Positions 61,013 through 64,000 of a stretch of DNA of 64,000 nt are shown piece after piece. The stretch comes from Gnetum montanum. Lineage: Eukaryota > Streptophyta > Gnetopsida > Gnetales > Gnetaceae. Numbering within the stretch: the first letter of the stretch is position 1; the number at the start of each line of letters is the position of its first letter. Under the pieces are notes generated by a model. It was not told the origin of the DNA, made no database searches, and saw only the letters and a program-made list of their open reading frames with translations. Both the position numbers and the translations under genes were made by a program. The DNA lies in contig MNCI01021573.1 of the NCBI GenBank assembly GCA_015680685.1, forward strand, positions 707-64,706, given 5' to 3'.

Positions 61013-61596
61013 CATGGCTGTTGGGATAGTCATTGTGAGAAGGTCACTATTGTTCTCTATGAAGACATTGATAATGATACAATTTTCCAGAATTTGAAGA
61101 TGCATGCTATTGATTGTAGCAATGATAAATTTGTGAAGTGTTTTAATGGATTTCATTGTCTTGGCTATAAAACGGATGAGAGCAGCCTTAAGGCAATCTA
61201 CATGCTGATGCTAATGATGACAAGAAGCTATGTGGTAGTCTTCCAAACATCAAGAAGAAGAAGGTGAAGAAGAGGAAAAATAAGTTAAGAAAAGATGCTG
61301 GATCAAGAAAGCCTAATCCTTTTTCATTTTCTTATTATTTATTTATTGTAGCTTTCAATCATCATGGAAATGCAATGGAAGCATTTCAAGGAGATACTCA
61401 GCTGAAGGAAGCATGGTGGGGCATGAGGACAAGCCCCCATGAATAAGAGTAGCTCAAAACTAAAGCCTCCAATGATATTTATTCTCATATTTATAATGTG
61501 TTGAGTTATGATTATTGTGATGGCATTCAATCATGGGGGCATGTTGCCTTCTACCATGTTAATGGTCATGAATCATGACATTTTTAAGGGTGAGAG
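61013..61596 (+). mobile_element. Gag-only element copy 10, distal frame (LTR-B type)
   Basis: It begins inside the distal frame (EDIDNDTIFQNLKMHAIDCS, then DKFVKCFNGFHCLGYKTD; compare CVDNFDYLGCEMDG in LTR-A copies). A Lys/Arg-rich stretch follows (61250-61300), then SFSYYLFIVA with the AG acceptor-like site near 61351. The frame after that diverges from LTR-A copies. LTR-B follows directly, so the same internal protein is linked to a different LTR. Confidence 0.75.
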
Positions 61597-62614
61597 TGCT
61601 AGTCTAGGGACACCTCTTTCAATCCCCTTATTCTACCCTTCATGAATGCTTTGTAGGTTTTAGGCTTGAAGAAAATGTGGATAAGTATGTGTCTTCTGGT
61701 GTTGATTTTGTTGGTAATGATTCATGGATAGTTTGACATGTTTTGGGATGCTTTGGGTTCATTTTTATAAGTTTAGAGGGTTCCATGGACTATGGAAATA
61801 TTTTTGGAGGCATCTAGAGGTTCCATACATCAAAACAATCATTTGCCTTTAGCCTTGGTTGATGAAACGTCCCACCTAAAACTGGTATGTCCCAGTTAAG
61901 ATGTTCCAACTATGGATGTGATATCTCAAGTGAGATGTTTCACCAAAGCCTCAAACATCTTGAATCTAAATGAGACGTCCCAAAATATCAATAAATGACG
62001 GGGTTGATAGCTAGGTTTTTGTAGAGGCTTATTAGGAAGGTGAGAGATAATATATATGAATGGGGAAAGTTCCTGAAACACCTACCCAATTTAGAAAACA
62101 ATCAAATCAAGATGAATATAGCTAAGGAAAATGTGAGAATACTTTGAAAAGAATTAAGAAACCTCATGTTGAGTTGAGAAAATGTTTCTAGGTTTCTTGT
62201 CTTTTGCTTGTTTATAAATATAGATGTAATTCATCATTATTAGTGCCAATGGCCAAAAAATTAAACCAAGAGTAAGATAGAGAGATCTTGTGCAAGAAAA
62301 TTGAGTGAGAGGAAAAGGAAAAGCACTTGAAAGAGGTTAAGGGAATTTCATATAAGTATCTTCTCTTGAGCTTGGGATCCATGGTGAATTATTGAGGATT
62401 AAGAGGGGACAAGTGTGGCCTCTAACATCCTTGAGAATGTTGTGAATTGAGATTGGCTCCTTGTTTTTGATGTATTTTCTATGTATTTTCAGAAATTTCA
62501 TAATATAAGGAGATTTTTCTCTATTTTCACCTACTCTTATTTTTTAAGTTAGGTCTTCTTGGAAGTTGTGGATCAAATCTTATTATGTTCTATCAAGGTT
62601 CAACCCCTATATCA
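61597..62614 (+). repeat. LTR-B, 3' LTR of gag-only copy 10
   Basis: 1018 bp, TGCTAGTCTAGGG to CCCCTATATCA, homologous to the minus-strand LTR at 5687-6745. TATAAATA lies at 62213-62220. The U3 array of ATGTCCC, AGATGTT and GAGACGTCCC units lies at about 61865-61985. Confidence 0.75.
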
Positions 62615-62689
62615 TAGGTAGAGATCATTCCATAAATACCACATCTTTACTTTACATGATTCTATAAGTAATTTGAGTTCCATAGCTTA

Positions 62690-64000
62690 TATGCGTTTAC
62701 ACAATGATCATATCTAAGAAAAATACATTTATTGGATTTATAATATAATTTATATCTATATTCTTTAGGCACATGCCGATAAGCTATACTTCTAATAGTC
62801 TTAAATAATCCAAAGAAATTTTCTTACTAGACCATATTTCTTTTGAGATTCTACCATTCAAAGAGGATGAGGGCATTCAATTTATTAAGTAAAAAGCTAT
62901 CATCATAGCTTCAGCACAAAAGTTCTATTCAAGACTACCATTAATAAGAATATACCAAGCTTGTTCTAAAATTGTTCTATTCATCCATTTTGCAACTTCA
63001 TTTTTCTATGGAGTGCCTGAAATTCTCTTCTACCTAAGAGTGTCATGAGTCATACAAAACCTATTAAATCAATCTAAATAAAATTTCCCACCATTGTCTA
63101 TTTTAAGGAATTTAATTCTTTTCTTGGATTGGTTCTCAACAAGATATTTATATTTACTTAAATTCATTAAAGACTTCATACTTAAATCTTAGCAAGAAAA
63201 TCCATACTTTCCTAGAATAATCATTTATGAATGATACATCAAATTGAGAGCAAGTTATAGAAGCCATCAAATCTAGATCAAATACATCACTATGAGGTAG
63301 ATCCACTATCTTTTTAGTATTTTGAGTATTTCCAAGAAAGCTTAAATGATATTGTTTTTTATTTAGGTAATGTTTACAAAGAGGTACATGATATTGAGAT
63401 TTACATTTAATTATGCCTTTTTCTTAAAGAATCTAGGTGGATTTTCCTCCCACATGCCAACTTTTCTATTCCATAGATTCATGATGAAGTTTTCTTTTCA
63501 AGCAAGAATTTTGCCTTTATCAGCGACTGTAACACCATCTACTTGGTACAAATACCTACTACATTCTCTGAATCCTATAGTTATGACTGATTTTCCCTAA
63601 AATATTCTACTTTTCTTATTTCCAAATATTATAAATAGGTGACAATCATCCTAAATAGCTAGCAAGTTTTTGGTGAGTTTTGGAATATGATATACTATGG
63701 GAATTACTATTATTTTTCCATTACATAATAACTTTACTTTATCGTAGCCCTTAACAACATAAGATTCATTGTTCCCAATAAAAACAATAGAGGACATAAC
63801 TTCATGGTATTTAGAAAACCATTTTCTTTAGGAGTAAAGCTATCTGAACCAACTCAATCAATATACCAGCAATTATGATTAGGATTATCTTTAGTTGCAA
63901 AAGCACATAAGTCTATAAGTTCATCCTCATTATCTTTTCCAAAACTACATCAAGTCTCTTTGTCCTTCTTCTTTATATAGTTATAGTACTTTTTAGGTGA
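62690..64000 (-). mobile_element. Ty1/copia pol: protease-region to integrase, minus strand, runs off the window
   Basis: Read on the minus strand from the window edge: CAFATKDNPNHNCWYID near 63880-63930 (the WYIDSG protease region with the SG lost), the GAG-pre-integrase region, LYQVDGVT near 63527-63550, QYHLSFLGNTQNTKK near 63320-63365, the integrase first-Asp region (DVFDLDLMAS), FINDYSRKVWIFLLRF near 63185-63235 (family FIDDYSRKxWVYFLK), FLKIDNGGKF near 63085-63115 (the LRxDNGGE block with the second Asp) and SGTPxKNEVAKWMNRT near 62980-63025 (the third-Glu region, TPQQNGVxERxNRT). It ends near 62690 before RT. Several stops make it a relic. Confidence 0.85.

Noticed and set aside
62590-62620. 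tRNA-like GGTTCAACCCC (B-box-like)
   Set aside because: No cloverleaf or A-box is present; the motif is the conserved end of LTR-B and recurs in the other LTR-B copy.

Overview
This window looks like intergenic plant nuclear DNA, most likely from a large-genome gymnosperm. It is AT-rich and gene-poor. Nearly all of it is old, decayed retroelements: Ty1/copia, Ty3/gypsy of the Athila/Tat type, LINEs, and a large gag-only LTR family. It also holds about 2.8 kb of degenerate plant telomere-type (TTTAGGG) repeat. The gymnosperm assignment is inference from this repeat style; no species can be named.

Layout. 1-518 is GC-rich and ends in a broken piece of a MIKC-type MADS-box first exon. 0.5-12.5 kb is a nest of LINE reverse-transcriptase remnants, a minus-strand gag-only element with its own LTR type (LTR-B), and two copia remnants. 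12.7-18.1 kb is a tandem run of gag-only elements (LTR-A), joined at 18.09 kb to an unidentified minus-strand coding relic. 19.6-25.3 kb has no recognisable gene. 26.5-27.6 kb is a GC-rich island carrying a minus-strand J-domain (DnaJ-like) pseudogene, a run of 33 G, and then an inverted repeat and a 146-bp tandem duplication. 30.2-38.7 kb is a second tandem array of gag-only elements. 39.8-46.2 kb is a minus-strand Athila/Tat-like element with gag, protease, RT, RNase H and integrase in order. 46.9-50.6 kb holds two telomere-like tracts. 53.6-61.6 kb has further gag-only copies in both orientations, 61.6-62.6 kb a second LTR-B, and 62.7-64 kb a minus-strand copia integrase region.

No gene appears intact. 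The observations most worth following are: (1) the gag-only LTR family, whose copies keep a long conserved reading frame after the zinc knuckle where pol would normally be, and which occurs with two different LTRs; (2) a GTAAGT donor and pyrimidine-rich AG acceptor conserved at the same places in that frame; (3) arrays of an AGATGTCTC/GAGACATCT motif in the LTRs; (4) the J-domain pseudogene, whose five premature stops and altered HPD motif all fit C-to-T decay; and (5) rearrangement junctions shared by distant loci. No tRNA, rRNA or CRISPR array was recognised.
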